From positions 1 to 64,000 of the forward strand of contig NZ_JALJYC010000010.1 of assembly GCF_024170405.1 (NCBI RefSeq): 64,000 nt of DNA. The letters are read 5' to 3'. The position numbers and the translations under genes were made by a program. Shown here one piece after another: positions 8,973 through 17,813 of this stretch. The notes under the pieces are model-generated. The model was not told the DNA's origin and made no database searches. It saw only the letters and a list, made by a program, of their open reading frames with translations. Origin of the DNA: Neisseria perflava (GTDB lineage Bacteria > Pseudomonadota > Gammaproteobacteria > Burkholderiales > Neisseriaceae). Every line of letters begins with the position of its first letter. Within the stretch, counting starts at the first letter, position 1.

Positions 8973-9908
8973 TTAGGCTTTCAGGGCTTCTACCAATTGC
9001 GGCACAATTTCAAATAAATCACCAACCAAGCCATAGTCCGCCACATTGAAAATTTGTGCGTCGGGATCTTTATTGATGGCAACAATGACTTTACTGTCCT
9101 GCATACCGGCAGTATGCTGAATCGCACCGGAAATGCCAATAGCAAAATAAAGTTGCGGTGCAACCACTTTACCGGTCTGACCGACTTGCGCGTCATTCGG
9201 CGCATACTCGGCATCAACTGCCGCACGGGTCGCGCCAATTGCCGCACCCAACACATCAGCCAACGGATTCAATACCTCATCAAATTTCTCCGCGCTGCCT
9301 AATGCACGGCCACCGGCCACGACCACTTTTGCTTGTGTCAATTCTGGGCGATCAGCCGACACCAAATCGCGCGAAATAAAACGGCTCAAATTTTGTGCAG
9401 ACGTTGCTTCAACTACCGCTACTTCTGCCTGACCGCCGCTTGTTTCCGCCGCGTCAAATGCTGTGGCACGGAAAGTCAAAACCAATTTTTCTTCGTTGCA
9501 TTGTACGGTTTCAAAAGCATTACCCGCATAAATCGGGCGCACAAATGTCTGCTCATCAGCCACCTCGGTCAAATCAGAAATTTGTGGTACATCCAATAAA
9601 GCCGCAACACGGGGTAGTAAATTCTTACCGAATGCAGTTGCGGTTGCCGCAATATATCGGTATCCGTCTGCCAACTTCACCGCCAGCGGTGCAATTTCTT
9701 CAGGCAGACCCTCTGCATAATGCGCAGCATCCGCCAGCCACACTTTGGTAACACCCTGTACCTGTTTGGCCGCGTCTGCAACTGCACTTGCATTGCTGCC
9801 TGCTACCAAGATGTGGACTTCGCCTAGTTTTGCAGCAGCAGAAACAGCATGCAAAGTAGCTGGATTTAATTGTTGGTTGTTGTGTTCGGCAATAATCAAT
9901 ACGCTCAT
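8973..9908 (-). CDS. etfA: Electron transfer flavoprotein alpha subunit
   Basis: A 311-residue EtfA. The N-terminal ETF domain (MSVLIIAEHNNQ) is followed by the C-terminal FAD-binding domain with VVAGGRALGSAEKF, GATRAAVDAEYAPNDAQVGQTGK and the signature YFAIGISGAIQHTAGMQDS, then IVAINKDPDAQIF. With EtfB it passes electrons from acyl-CoA and related dehydrogenases to the quinone pool. Two ATGs are adjacent (9911 and 9908); the GGGAG motif is better spaced for 9908. It lies 13 bp downstream of etfB and is surely co-transcribed. Confidence 0.96.
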   Translation of the reverse strand: MSVLIIAEHNNQQLNPATLHAVSAAAKLGEVHILVAGSNASAVADAAKQVQGVTKVWLADAAHYAEGLPEEIAPLAVKLADGYRYIAATATAFGKNLLPRVAALLDVPQISDLTEVADEQTFVRPIYAGNAFETVQCNEEKLVLTFRATAFDAAETSGGQAEVAVVEATSAQNLSRFISRDLVSADRPELTQAKVVVAGGRALGSAEKFDEVLNPLADVLGAAIGATRAAVDAEYAPNDAQVGQTGKVVAPQLYFAIGISGAIQHTAGMQDSKVIVAINKDPDAQIFNVADYGLVGDLFEIVPQLVEALKA

Positions 9909-9921
9909 CATACTCTCCCGC

Positions 9922-10671
9922 TTAAATGGCTTTGGCTTCGTTTTTCAATTTGGCAACCAGCTCGGCGACATCCACCACTTTGATACCTGCTTGACGGGCT
10001 TTAGGTTCAGATACCTTGATAACCCGAACGCGGGCTTCAGTTGATACGCCTATATCTTCCGGCGTCAGCTTTTCCAAAGGCTTTTTCTTAGCGGCCATAA
10101 TATTCGGTAACTTCACAAAGCGGGGTTCGTTCAAACGCAAATCTGCGCTAATCACTGCGGGCAGTGTTAAGGCAACGGTTTCTTCGCCACCGTCAATTTC
10201 ACGTGTTACCACGACCTCGTTTTCAGACAACACCACTTTAGAGGCAAACGTACCTTGCGGCGCATTCAGCAATGCGGCCAGCATTTGCGCGGTTTGATTG
10301 GCATCATCGTCAATCGCCTGTTTACCCAGCAAAACCAACTGTGATTGCTCTTTATCGGCAACAGCTTTCAGCATTTTGGCTACGGTCAAAGATTCCAATT
10401 TGGCATCGGTCTCGATATGTACGGCACGGTCTGCACCCATTGCCAACGCCGTGCGCAAGGTTTCTTCGCATTTTTTTTCACCCAGCGACACCGCCACGAT
10501 TTCGGAAATTTTACCGGCCTCCTTCAAACGCACTGCTTCTTCAACCGCAACTTCATCAAACGGGTTCATCGACATTTTCACATTGCCGATATCCACATCC
10601 GACTCATCGGCTTTTACTCGGACTTTAACGTTATAATCCACCACACGCTTTACGGCGACCAGTGCTTTCAT
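9922..10671 (-). CDS. etfB: Electron transfer flavoprotein beta subunit
   Basis: A 249-residue EtfB beginning MKALVAVKRVVDYNVKVRV, with the AMP-binding region LVLLGKQAIDDDANQTAQ and the family signature around VTREIDGGEETVALTLPAV. It forms the FAD- and AMP-containing heterodimer with EtfA, encoded immediately downstream. The start ATG is at 10671, preceded by GGAGTATTCC. A degenerate parS-like sequence (10195-10210) lies inside the coding region but matches only about 11 of 16 positions. Confidence 0.96.
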   Translation of the reverse strand: MKALVAVKRVVDYNVKVRVKADESDVDIGNVKMSMNPFDEVAVEEAVRLKEAGKISEIVAVSLGEKKCEETLRTALAMGADRAVHIETDAKLESLTVAKMLKAVADKEQSQLVLLGKQAIDDDANQTAQMLAALLNAPQGTFASKVVLSENEVVVTREIDGGEETVALTLPAVISADLRLNEPRFVKLPNIMAAKKKPLEKLTPEDIGVSTEARVRVIKVSEPKARQAGIKVVDVAELVAKLKNEAKAI

Positions 10672-10744
10672 GGAATACTCCTTACGGGAATTTCAAAAAT
10701 CATTCAAATAACTGCGGCAATATTTGCCATTAAAACCTTTGTTT

Positions 10745-11728
10745 TCAGACGGCCAACCGCTCCTCCTGTTTGGCGGTAATGCAATCGCATAAAGTCTGAT
10801 AAACCGATATTACCGCAGGCACTTCTCCGGCATTACCCAAATTTTTCGCCCATGGCGAAACTTGCACGCCCGTTTTCGCTGGATCGGTATCGGTATAAAT
10901 TCCAACAACCGGCTTGTTCAGCGCATTGGCTAAATGTAGCAATCCGGTATCCACACCAATTACACCGACAGACTGTTCCATCAAATATGCGGCCTGCAAA
11001 AGATTCATTTTTTCGCATACATGGGCAAAAGGCAAACCTTTAGCAATTCTTTCCGCCCTTGCCTGCTCTGTCACACTCCCCCATGGCAGATAGACATCAT
11101 AACCCTGCTCATCATGCAATTTTTGCAATACTTCAACCCAACTAGCTTCCGGCCACAATTTGCTGTCTCGGCTGGTGGCATGGAGAGCCACGCAATAAGG
11201 TTTATCCAATCCGTTCAGACGGCCTGATTCAGGCACACGCAGCCCAAAATGCTGTTCTGTCGGCATAATATAGCTGAACACTTGGGCAAACAGTTCCCGA
11301 TTACGCCAAACCGCATTTCTACCTTTCGGCACCAGATACACCTGTTGGTAAAAACAGGCAGCCAACCCTTCGCGGGCGCTGTTTTTATCCAAACCTTTAA
11401 TAGGCACACCGGACATCCGCGCAAACCATACACTTTTCAGCAAACCCTGACTATCCAAAACAAAATCAAACTGCTCTTGTCGCAGCTCATTTTTCAGACG
11501 GCCTATTTCACGCCACGTTTCGGCTTGAAATAATTTCTTACGCCATTGCCGCCAATGCATTTCATGCACTTTTTTCACAAACGGGTGCAAGCGGGCGATG
11601 TCCGCAAATCCTGCCTCACACAGCCAATGCAATTCCACATCAGGGCATTGCCGTGCCAAGTCTTCAACGGCAGGCAGCGTATGGATTAAATCCCCCATAC
11701 TGGATAAGCGAACCAGTAAAATTTTCAT
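10745..11728 (-). CDS. waaC: Lipopolysaccharide heptosyltransferase I
   Basis: A 327-residue GT9 glycosyltransferase. It begins MKILLVRLSSMGDLIHTLPA, as in WaaC, and has VALHATSRDSKLWP and the C-terminal nucleotide-sugar motif GVDTGLLHLANALNKPVVGIYTDTDP split over two strands. It adds the first heptose to Kdo of the lipooligosaccharide core at the inner-membrane face. The last codons are TTG GCC GTC TGA: a DUS supplies Ala-Val-stop. The ATG at 11728 follows a parS site closely (about 12 bp), so ParB loading could affect its promoter. Confidence 0.95.
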   Translation of the reverse strand: MKILLVRLSSMGDLIHTLPAVEDLARQCPDVELHWLCEAGFADIARLHPFVKKVHEMHWRQWRKKLFQAETWREIGRLKNELRQEQFDFVLDSQGLLKSVWFARMSGVPIKGLDKNSAREGLAACFYQQVYLVPKGRNAVWRNRELFAQVFSYIMPTEQHFGLRVPESGRLNGLDKPYCVALHATSRDSKLWPEASWVEVLQKLHDEQGYDVYLPWGSVTEQARAERIAKGLPFAHVCEKMNLLQAAYLMEQSVGVIGVDTGLLHLANALNKPVVGIYTDTDPAKTGVQVSPWAKNLGNAGEVPAVISVYQTLCDCITAKQEERLAV

Positions 11729-11739
11729 AACCGTCTTGA

Positions 11740-11755
11740 TGTTTCACGTGAAACA
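11740..11755. other. parS centromere-like site 2
   Basis: TGTTTCACGTGAAACA again, identical to the site at 8955. It lies in the 35-bp gap between waaC and the isochorismatase-family gene. Two perfect copies 2.8 kb apart are not expected by chance. Confidence 0.9.
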
Positions 11756-11763
11756 AATATAAA

Positions 11764-12399
11764 TTATTGATTTTTAATATATTTTTTAATTTCTTCTGCG
11801 CTTTGCAAAATTACCGACCCTGCCCGCTCCATTTCCTGCCAAGCCGCAGCCACGGTTTCCGGCGCAATGCCGCGACAGGCGGCCGCATTGACAATGACCG
11901 TCCAATTACCGCCCCGCAGCAGCTGTAATACGGTGATTTTCACGCAATAATCGGTTGCTAAGCCGCCGACAATAATGGTTTCAGCCTTTTTACTGTGCAG
12001 CCACTCCAGTAAGCCGGTGCTCAATTTTTCGCCAATATCGTGGTAACACGCGCCATACGGATGCAATGCAGGATCAATGCCCTTCCATACGCAATAATCG
12101 TATTCTTTATCGGCCGGCAAACCATCCAGCAATTCAAAGCCGTAGCTGCCGACAATGGCATGCGCCACCCAGGTCAAATCCGCATCGGGCAAACCGGTCG
12201 GCTGCAACATGTCTTCGGGCTTGTCCACCAACCATTTGGCGCTCAGGCTGTGGGCATCTTTCGTCATCACGCGCAAATCCGCCAATGCCGCCTGCGCATT
12301 CAATTCGGGCACAATCAAATCCCCTTCCACCACCGGCAATTCGGCCGGACACAAGGGCGAAAACGTTTTTTGCGCATCCACATCAATCGATACAATCAT
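11764..12399 (-). CDS. Cysteine hydrolase, nicotinamidase/isochorismatase family
   Basis: A 211-residue PncA-like enzyme. The catalytic aspartate is in VSIDVDAQKTF, a metal-ligand region is in MTKDAHSLSAKW, and the nucleophile cysteine is in GLATDYCVKITVLQLL. This fits nicotinamidase, which converts nicotinamide to nicotinate for NAD salvage. An in-frame start at 12477 exists, but the ATG at 12399 begins the conserved MIVSIDVDAQ segment and is chosen. Isochorismatase or another small amide substrate cannot be excluded. It is divergent from trmO. Confidence 0.82.
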   Translation of the reverse strand: MIVSIDVDAQKTFSPLCPAELPVVEGDLIVPELNAQAALADLRVMTKDAHSLSAKWLVDKPEDMLQPTGLPDADLTWVAHAIVGSYGFELLDGLPADKEYDYCVWKGIDPALHPYGACYHDIGEKLSTGLLEWLHSKKAETIIVGGLATDYCVKITVLQLLRGGNWTVIVNAAACRGIAPETVAAAWQEMERAGSVILQSAEEIKKYIKNQ

Positions 12400-12518
12400 G
12401 GCACAAGCTCCGTCGGCAGACAAATACCCCATATTATAACAAACCCTTGCCGCCAACGGGCGCAAAATCCCCTGCATTCGCTGTGGTATGATGTGCTTTT
12501 TTTCAGACGGCCTTTGCC

Positions 12519-13196
12519 ATGCAGCATACCCTTACCGCGATTGCCACCGTACACTCCCCCTACAAACAGAAATTCGGCGTTGCACGCCAGCCCGGTCTGG
12601 TACCGGCCGCCGAAGTCTGCATCGAACTGACACCCGAATTTACCGCCGATAGCGTACGCGGCTTGGATGCATTTGATTATGTGTGGATAAGTTTTATTTT
12701 TCACGGCGTAACCGATGAAGGTTGGGCGCAACTGGTGCGTCCGCCGCGCTTGGGCGGCAAACAGAAAATGGGTGTATTCGCCACCCGCAGCCCGCACCGT
12801 CCAAATCACCTCGGCCTTTCCCTGCTCAAACTGGAACACATAGACAGCGGCAAACCGGTCAAACTGTATTGCAGCGGCGCCGACCTGCTCGACGGCACGC
12901 CCGTGGTCGATATCAAACCCTATATCTCTTTTGTCGAAGCCAAGCCCGATGCCGCCAGCGGTTTTGTGACCGGCAAACCGGACGAATTAAGCGTTATCTG
13001 GCAGGAAAACAGCGGTGCGGAACAATTATCCACAGACGAGCGCGCCGTTATCCAGCAAAGCATCGCTCAAGACCCCCGTCCTGCCTATCAGGACATTCCC
13101 GAACGGGTATATGTAATGAACATATTGGATTACGATGTCCGCTTCCAAATTCGGGAAGGAATCGCTACCGTGATTGGCGTACAAAAGAAAAGCTAA
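12519..13196 (+). CDS. trmO: tRNA t6A37 N6-methyltransferase TrmO
   Basis: A 225-residue protein of the TsaA/YaeB/TrmO family. It has IATVHSPYKQKFGVARQPGLV at the N-terminus, the family motif VRPPRLGGKQKMGVFATRSP, HRPNHLGLSLLKLE, and a C-terminal domain ending with VRFQIREGIATVIGV. TrmO uses S-adenosylmethionine to methylate t6A to m6t6A in threonine tRNA. The ATG at 12519 follows a DUS at 12502-12513. Two exact DnaA boxes lie inside the gene (12682 and 13026). Confidence 0.92.
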   Translation: MQHTLTAIATVHSPYKQKFGVARQPGLVPAAEVCIELTPEFTADSVRGLDAFDYVWISFIFHGVTDEGWAQLVRPPRLGGKQKMGVFATRSPHRPNHLGLSLLKLEHIDSGKPVKLYCSGADLLDGTPVVDIKPYISFVEAKPDAASGFVTGKPDELSVIWQENSGAEQLSTDERAVIQQSIAQDPRPAYQDIPERVYVMNILDYDVRFQIREGIATVIGVQKKS

Positions 13197-13218
13197 ACCT
13201 TTCTCCATCGCTGTGAAT

Positions 13219-13227
13219 TGTGGATAA
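13219..13227 (-). other. Perfect DnaA box
   Basis: TGTGGATAA just downstream of the trmO stop; two further exact copies are inside trmO at 12682-12690 and 13026-13034. Confidence 0.5.
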
Positions 13228-13238
13228 AAAATATCAAA

Positions 13239-13280
13239 AAAGGCCGTCTGAAAATGAAAATATTTTCAGACAGCCTTTTT
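13239..13280. terminator. Degenerate DUS-pair terminator between trmO and gap
   Basis: AGGCCGTCTGAAAAT pairs with ATTTTCAGACAGCCT. The right copy has a G-to-A change in the DUS core, so only the left arm is an intact DUS while the hairpin persists. It serves two convergent genes. Confidence 0.78.
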
Positions 13281-13305
13281 ATTTGAAAATCAAATCAGTA
13301 ACAGA

Positions 13306-14310
13306 TTAGATTTTTTTCGCGAAGAATTCCAAAGTGCGAACCAGTTGGCAAGTGTAAGACATTTCGTTGTCGTACCATGCCACGGTTTTCACCAGTTGTT
13401 TGTCGCCAACGGTCATCACACGGGTTTGAGTGGCGTCAAACAGTGAGCCGAATTCGATACCAATAACGTCAGAAGACACAATCGGATCTTCGGTATAGCC
13501 GAAAGAAGCAGTTTGCGCGGCTTTCATGGCAGCATTGATTTCTTCTTTGGTCACATTTTTTTCCAATACGGAAACCAATTCGGTCAGAGAGCCAGTCGGA
13601 ACCGGTACGCGTTGGGCAGAACCGTCCAATTTGCCATTCAATTCCGGAATCACCAAACCGATGGCTTTGGCAGCACCGGTGCTGTTCGGTACGATATTCA
13701 CGGCAGCAGCGCGGGCGCGGCGTTTGTCGCCTTTGCGGTGCGGCGCGTCCAAAGTGTTTTGGTCGCCGGTGTAGGCGTGGATGGTGGTCATCAAGCCTTC
13801 AACCACACCGAATTCTTTTTGCAATACGGCAGCCATCGGCGCCAGACAGTTGGTGGTGCAAGAAGCAGCGGAAATCACGGTTTCGCTGCCGTCCAATACG
13901 TCTTGGTTCACACCGAATACCACGGTTTTCACGTCATTGCCGCCCGGAGCAGAAATCACGACTTTGCGTGCGCCGGCACGGATATGGGCTTGGCATTTTT
14001 CGCTGGTGGTGAAGAAACCGGTACATTCCAATACCACATCTACGCCCAGCTCTTTCCAAGGCAGTTCTTCAGGATTCGGGTTGGAGAATACTTTGATTTC
14101 TTTGCCGTTGACCACAATCGCATCGTCTTTCAATTCGGCAGTACCTTGGAAGCGACCCTGGGTGCTGTCGTATTTGAACAGGTGCAACAACATATCGGCA
14201 GGGGTCAGGTCGTTGACGGCAACGACTTCAATACCTTCTGCTTTGGCGATTTGACGCAGGGCCAGACGACCGATACGGCCGAAGCCGTTGATTGCTACTT
14301 TAACGCTCAT
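13306..14310 (-). CDS. gapA: Glyceraldehyde-3-phosphate dehydrogenase, type I
   Basis: A 334-residue GAPDH. The Rossmann start is VAINGFGRIGRLALRQ, the catalytic cysteine is in SAASCTTNCLAP (about residue 154), and WYDNEMSYTCQLV is at the C-terminus. The cofactor loop VNDLTP keeps the aspartate typical of NAD preference, and the S-loop segment LDAPHRKGDKRRARAAA keeps the proline associated with NAD use. It oxidises glyceraldehyde-3-phosphate in central carbon metabolism. Neisseria genomes often carry two paralogues, so the symbol is tentative. Confidence 0.95.
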   Translation of the reverse strand: MSVKVAINGFGRIGRLALRQIAKAEGIEVVAVNDLTPADMLLHLFKYDSTQGRFQGTAELKDDAIVVNGKEIKVFSNPNPEELPWKELGVDVVLECTGFFTTSEKCQAHIRAGARKVVISAPGGNDVKTVVFGVNQDVLDGSETVISAASCTTNCLAPMAAVLQKEFGVVEGLMTTIHAYTGDQNTLDAPHRKGDKRRARAAAVNIVPNSTGAAKAIGLVIPELNGKLDGSAQRVPVPTGSLTELVSVLEKNVTKEEINAAMKAAQTASFGYTEDPIVSSDVIGIEFGSLFDATQTRVMTVGDKQLVKTVAWYDNEMSYTCQLVRTLEFFAKKI

Positions 14311-14885
14311 TTCTTACTCCTAAACTAGATTCGAAGGGAAAAAATCTTTCAACCTGTATTGTAGCCTGAAATAAAATTACTTGCTAGGGTTACATCCTGC
14401 TACTTTAACTTTGTTTGATTTAAATAAAATGACAGTTTGGACTAAGGCCGTCTGAAACCAAGCTTGTGGACGGCAAAACGGTTGTATTTCTCTGTAATCA
14501 AAAATCTTGTATTTAAATAGATGAAAAAGATGAGCTGCAGAAAATAATGTGTATAACTAGATAATTTTATTTTAAATCAAAAAAATATCTTCACTTGAAG
14601 TGTAGATTCAAAGCAGCCGCAGCCGCAAGTATTTTTTCGGACAATTACATAAAATGACAAGAATTCTGTGGGTAACTTAATATTTATCCACAAACATTGT
14701 TCACTTTTTCAGACGGCCAGAGACACATTCATCCCTAAAAATAATTCTCCTCAAACCAAATTTCCGCTATATCCCCGTCCCAACCTGCTTTCAAACACCG
14801 GTATAAGTAAATACTATGAAAAACAGTAGAATGCCGCAGCCGTTTTATCGTATGATTCGGCGTATCACCACCAGAAAGCAACATT
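14311..14885. other. 575-bp AT-rich intergenic region with DnaA-box cluster (origin candidate A)
   Basis: There is no gene here. DnaA-like boxes lie at 14548-14556 (TGTGTATAA, minus), 14667-14675 (TGTGGGTAA, one mismatch) and 14684-14692 (exact TTATCCACA). The strand between 14557 and 14610 is very AT-rich. A lone DUS is at 14445-14456 and another at about 14708. The region also must hold the gap (minus) and lpxC (plus) promoters. Confidence 0.45.
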
Positions 14886-15803
14886 ATGCTGCAAAGAACC
14901 CTTGCCAAATCCATCAGCGTTACCGGCGTCGGCCTGCATTCGGGCGAACGCGTGGCGCTGACCCTGCATCCCGCACCGGAAAACAGCGGCATTTCTTTCC
15001 GCCGTACCGATTTGAGCGGCGAACAGGGCGAAGTTATCCACGTAACGCCCTACCTGATTAACGATACGCGTCTGTCGTCCACCATCGTGACCAAAAACGG
15101 CGTGCGCGTCGGTACCATCGAGCATATTATGTCGGCACTGTCCGCCTACGGTGTGGATAACGCGCTCATCGAGCTGAACGCGCCGGAAATTCCGATTATG
15201 GACGGCTCCAGCCTGCCGTTTATCTATCTCTTGCAAGACGCCGGTATCGTTGACCAGCAGGCGCAAAAACGCTTTTTGCGGATTTTGAAACCGGTGGAAG
15301 TAAAAGAAGCCGACAAATGGGTACGCTTTACCCCTTATGACGGATTCAAAGTCACGCTAACCATCAAATTCGACCACCCCGTATTCAACCGCAGCAATCC
15401 GACTTTTGAAATCGACTTTGCCGGACAATCCTATGTGGATGAAATCGCCCGCGCCCGCACCTTCGGCTTTATGCAGGAAGTGGAAATGATGCGCGCCCAC
15501 AACCTCAGCTTGGGCGGCAATCTGACCAACGCGATTGTGATTGACGAAACCGATGTCTTAAATCCGGACGGCCTGCGCTATCCCGACGAATTTGTGCGCC
15601 ACAAAATCCTCGATGCCATCGGCGATTTGTATATCGTCGGCCATCCGATTGTCGGCGCGTTTGAAGGCTACAAATCCGGCCATGCCATCAACAACGCCCT
15701 GCTGCGTGCAGTCTTAGCGGACGAATCCTCTTATGAATGGGTAGAATTTCCCAATGAAGAAGATTTACCGAGCGCGTTCCACGAATTACCCGACGCGGCA
15801 TAA
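14886..15803 (+). CDS. lpxC: UDP-3-O-acyl-N-acetylglucosamine deacetylase
   Basis: A 305-residue LpxC. The zinc and catalytic residues are visible in GTIEHIMSALSAYG (His about 79), VRHKILDAIGDL (His and Asp about 238/242) and GYKSGHAINNALLRA (His about 265). It catalyses the committed step of lipid A synthesis in the cytoplasm. The start is the ATG at 14886; the N-terminus MLQRTLAKSISVTGVGLHSG is canonical. In gonococci and meningococci pilE follows lpxC; here a terminator and then ggt follow. Confidence 0.98.
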   Translation: MLQRTLAKSISVTGVGLHSGERVALTLHPAPENSGISFRRTDLSGEQGEVIHVTPYLINDTRLSSTIVTKNGVRVGTIEHIMSALSAYGVDNALIELNAPEIPIMDGSSLPFIYLLQDAGIVDQQAQKRFLRILKPVEVKEADKWVRFTPYDGFKVTLTIKFDHPVFNRSNPTFEIDFAGQSYVDEIARARTFGFMQEVEMMRAHNLSLGGNLTNAIVIDETDVLNPDGLRYPDEFVRHKILDAIGDLYIVGHPIVGAFEGYKSGHAINNALLRAVLADESSYEWVEFPNEEDLPSAFHELPDAA

Positions 15804-15816
15804 GCGTAATCGGAGC

Positions 15817-16020
15817 AGTGGATAAAAAAGGCCGTCTGAAAAAGTGGAAAACCATTCCGGTTTCTACTTTTTCAGACGGCCTTTGCCAATGATTTTGCCG
15901 TATATCGAAAATATGACTCACAAAACTTATCCACTGAAAATCATACTGTAATTGAAATTAAACTTTTAATTTTAAATCAATAAAATAAATCTTTTAAATA
16001 AAATACACAAAATATCCACA
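15817..16020. other. AT-rich region with DnaA-like boxes downstream of lpxC (origin candidate B)
   Basis: One-mismatch DnaA boxes lie at 15817-15825 (minus), 15928-15936 (TTATCCACT) and 16012-16020 (ATATCCACA). They bracket about 75 bp (15937-16011) that is almost entirely A and T, as a DNA-unwinding element would be. It contains no coding signal. Confidence 0.4.
15827..15884. terminator. Long DUS-pair terminator after lpxC
   Basis: The DUS arms are extended by complementary AAAGTGGAAA and TTTCTACTTT flanks, giving a stem of more than 20 bp followed by TTT. Confidence 0.82.
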
Positions 16021-16058
16021 ACTTACCCCTGAGTTATCAGCCTATTTATACAAGCAAT

Positions 16059-17813
16059 TCAATCGCCCATGACTTTGCCTTCCCGTCGCGGATCCGCACC
16101 ACCCTGCAAACCGTCTCGGCCGATGACAATTCCCTGAACCCCGGAATTCAAATCGCGTACCTGAACTTTATAACCCAAGTCTTCCAATGCCGCCGCTTTT
16201 GCCGCTGCCGCCGTATGCTCTTCAATTTCATACGCATAACCGCGATTGAGCAGATTCGGATAGGCAATGGCCGTCTGAATATCCATACCCCAATCCAAAT
16301 GCGCCACCAAAGTTTTGGCAACAAAGCCTATGATACGGCTGCCGCCGGGCGAACCGAGCGCCAAATACGGCATGCCGTTTTTCAGCACAATGGTCGGTGC
16401 CATAGACGAGCGCGGCCGTTTGCCGCCCGCCACGCTGTTGGCAACGCTTTTCCTGTCTGCGCCTTGTGGATTAAAAGCAAAGTCAGTCAATTCATTGTTC
16501 AACAAATAACCGTTGGCCATCAAGGTCGAGCCGAACGCATTTTCAATCGACGTAGTCATGGAAAGGACATTACCTTCTTTATCCACAACCACGATATGAC
16601 TGGTCGAGGGCAGCTCCGGAGCAAGCCCTTGCGCATATTGCGTTTGGAACACCCCCGCTTTCACACTCGGCAACGCCTTATCCGTCTGTCGGATGTCTTC
16701 CGCCCGCGCCTGCAAATAGCTAGGGCTGAGTAAGGCTTCGGTCGGTACTTTTACAAAAGCCGGATCGCCAATATAAGCATCGCGGTCGGCAAAAGCAATC
16801 CGCGATGCATCGCCCAACCACCGCCAGCTGTGGATATTTTCCGCTCCCAAAGCCTTCATGTCCTGCTGCTGCAAAATACCGAAAATTTCCCCCAGAGCCA
16901 CCGCCCCGGCGCTGGGCGCCCCCACCCCGCAAAGCTCATATTCCCGATATGGCGCACAAACCGGCGTGCGTTCGATTACGCGGTAACTTTTCAAATCGGC
17001 CAAACTGATTTTTCCCGGATTATCCGCCGCATTGTTGACCGCATTCACAATATTACGCGCCAAAGCGCCCCGGTAAAACGGCGCGCTGCCCTGCTCGGCC
17101 AAGAGGCGGACAGAGCGGGCAAATGCCGGATTTTTCAACAGCGTACCGGCGGCCAACGGTTTTCCGTCAGGTATAAAATAGGCCGCCGTTTGCGGATAAC
17201 GCTGCAAATACTGCTGATTTTGTTCGATAGACTTCGCCATGCGCGGTGAAACAGTAAAGCCCGTTTCGGCCAAACGGATGGGTTGCTCAAACAAAGCCGC
17301 CCATTTCAGACGGCCATAACGCTTGTGCATATCTTCCAATAATTTCGGCACGCCCGGCACGCCGACCGAACGGCCGTCCACCACCGCCTGCATAAAGCCC
17401 AAAGGCTTGCCGTTTTCATCCAAAAACCATTGCGGCGTTACCGCTTGCGGCGCTGTTTCCCGTGCATCGAATGTCGTTAGCTTTTTCGCCTGATTGTCCC
17501 AATACACCACAAACGCGCCGCCGCCCAAGCCGGAAGATTGCGGCTCGGTCAGACCCAATACCGTCTGCATGGTAATCATCGCGTCCACCGCGCTGCCGCC
17601 GCGTTTTAAAACAGCATACCCGGCCTCCGTCGCCAACGGATTGGCCGAAGCCGCCATAAACTGCTTGGCGCGTACCAATTTTTGCTCGGTCAGCCCGGTT
17701 CCCCGTTCCGGCGCATGGTTGTCCGCAGAGGCCGTCTGAATGCTTGCAGACGGTTGTGCAGCGCAGCCCGACAATACAGCCGCCAAAACGCCGATACATA
17801 ACCATGATTTCAT
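16059..17813 (-). CDS. ggt: Gamma-glutamyltransferase lipoprotein
   Basis: A 584-residue Ggt precursor. The signal peptide carries a lipobox (VLSGCAAQ, Cys about 17), so it is probably membrane-anchored and periplasmic. The autoprocessing threonine is in LPSTSHIVVVDKEG (about residue 400), giving large and small subunits; SSGLGGGAF, TTSIENAFGS and GSPGGSRIIGFV are active-site segments. It hydrolyses gamma-glutamyl bonds of glutathione and can feed cysteine and glutamate uptake. An exact DnaA box lies inside at 16579-16587. The start ATG is at 17813. Confidence 0.95.
   Translation of the reverse strand: MKSWLCIGVLAAVLSGCAAQPSASIQTASADNHAPERGTGLTEQKLVRAKQFMAASANPLATEAGYAVLKRGGSAVDAMITMQTVLGLTEPQSSGLGGGAFVVYWDNQAKKLTTFDARETAPQAVTPQWFLDENGKPLGFMQAVVDGRSVGVPGVPKLLEDMHKRYGRLKWAALFEQPIRLAETGFTVSPRMAKSIEQNQQYLQRYPQTAAYFIPDGKPLAAGTLLKNPAFARSVRLLAEQGSAPFYRGALARNIVNAVNNAADNPGKISLADLKSYRVIERTPVCAPYREYELCGVGAPSAGAVALGEIFGILQQQDMKALGAENIHSWRWLGDASRIAFADRDAYIGDPAFVKVPTEALLSPSYLQARAEDIRQTDKALPSVKAGVFQTQYAQGLAPELPSTSHIVVVDKEGNVLSMTTSIENAFGSTLMANGYLLNNELTDFAFNPQGADRKSVANSVAGGKRPRSSMAPTIVLKNGMPYLALGSPGGSRIIGFVAKTLVAHLDWGMDIQTAIAYPNLLNRGYAYEIEEHTAAAAKAAALEDLGYKVQVRDLNSGVQGIVIGRDGLQGGADPRREGKVMGD

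Noticed and set aside
10195..10210. Third parS-like sequence inside etfB
   Set aside because: It shares the TTTCACGTG core but matches only about 11 of 16 consensus positions and lies in coding sequence.
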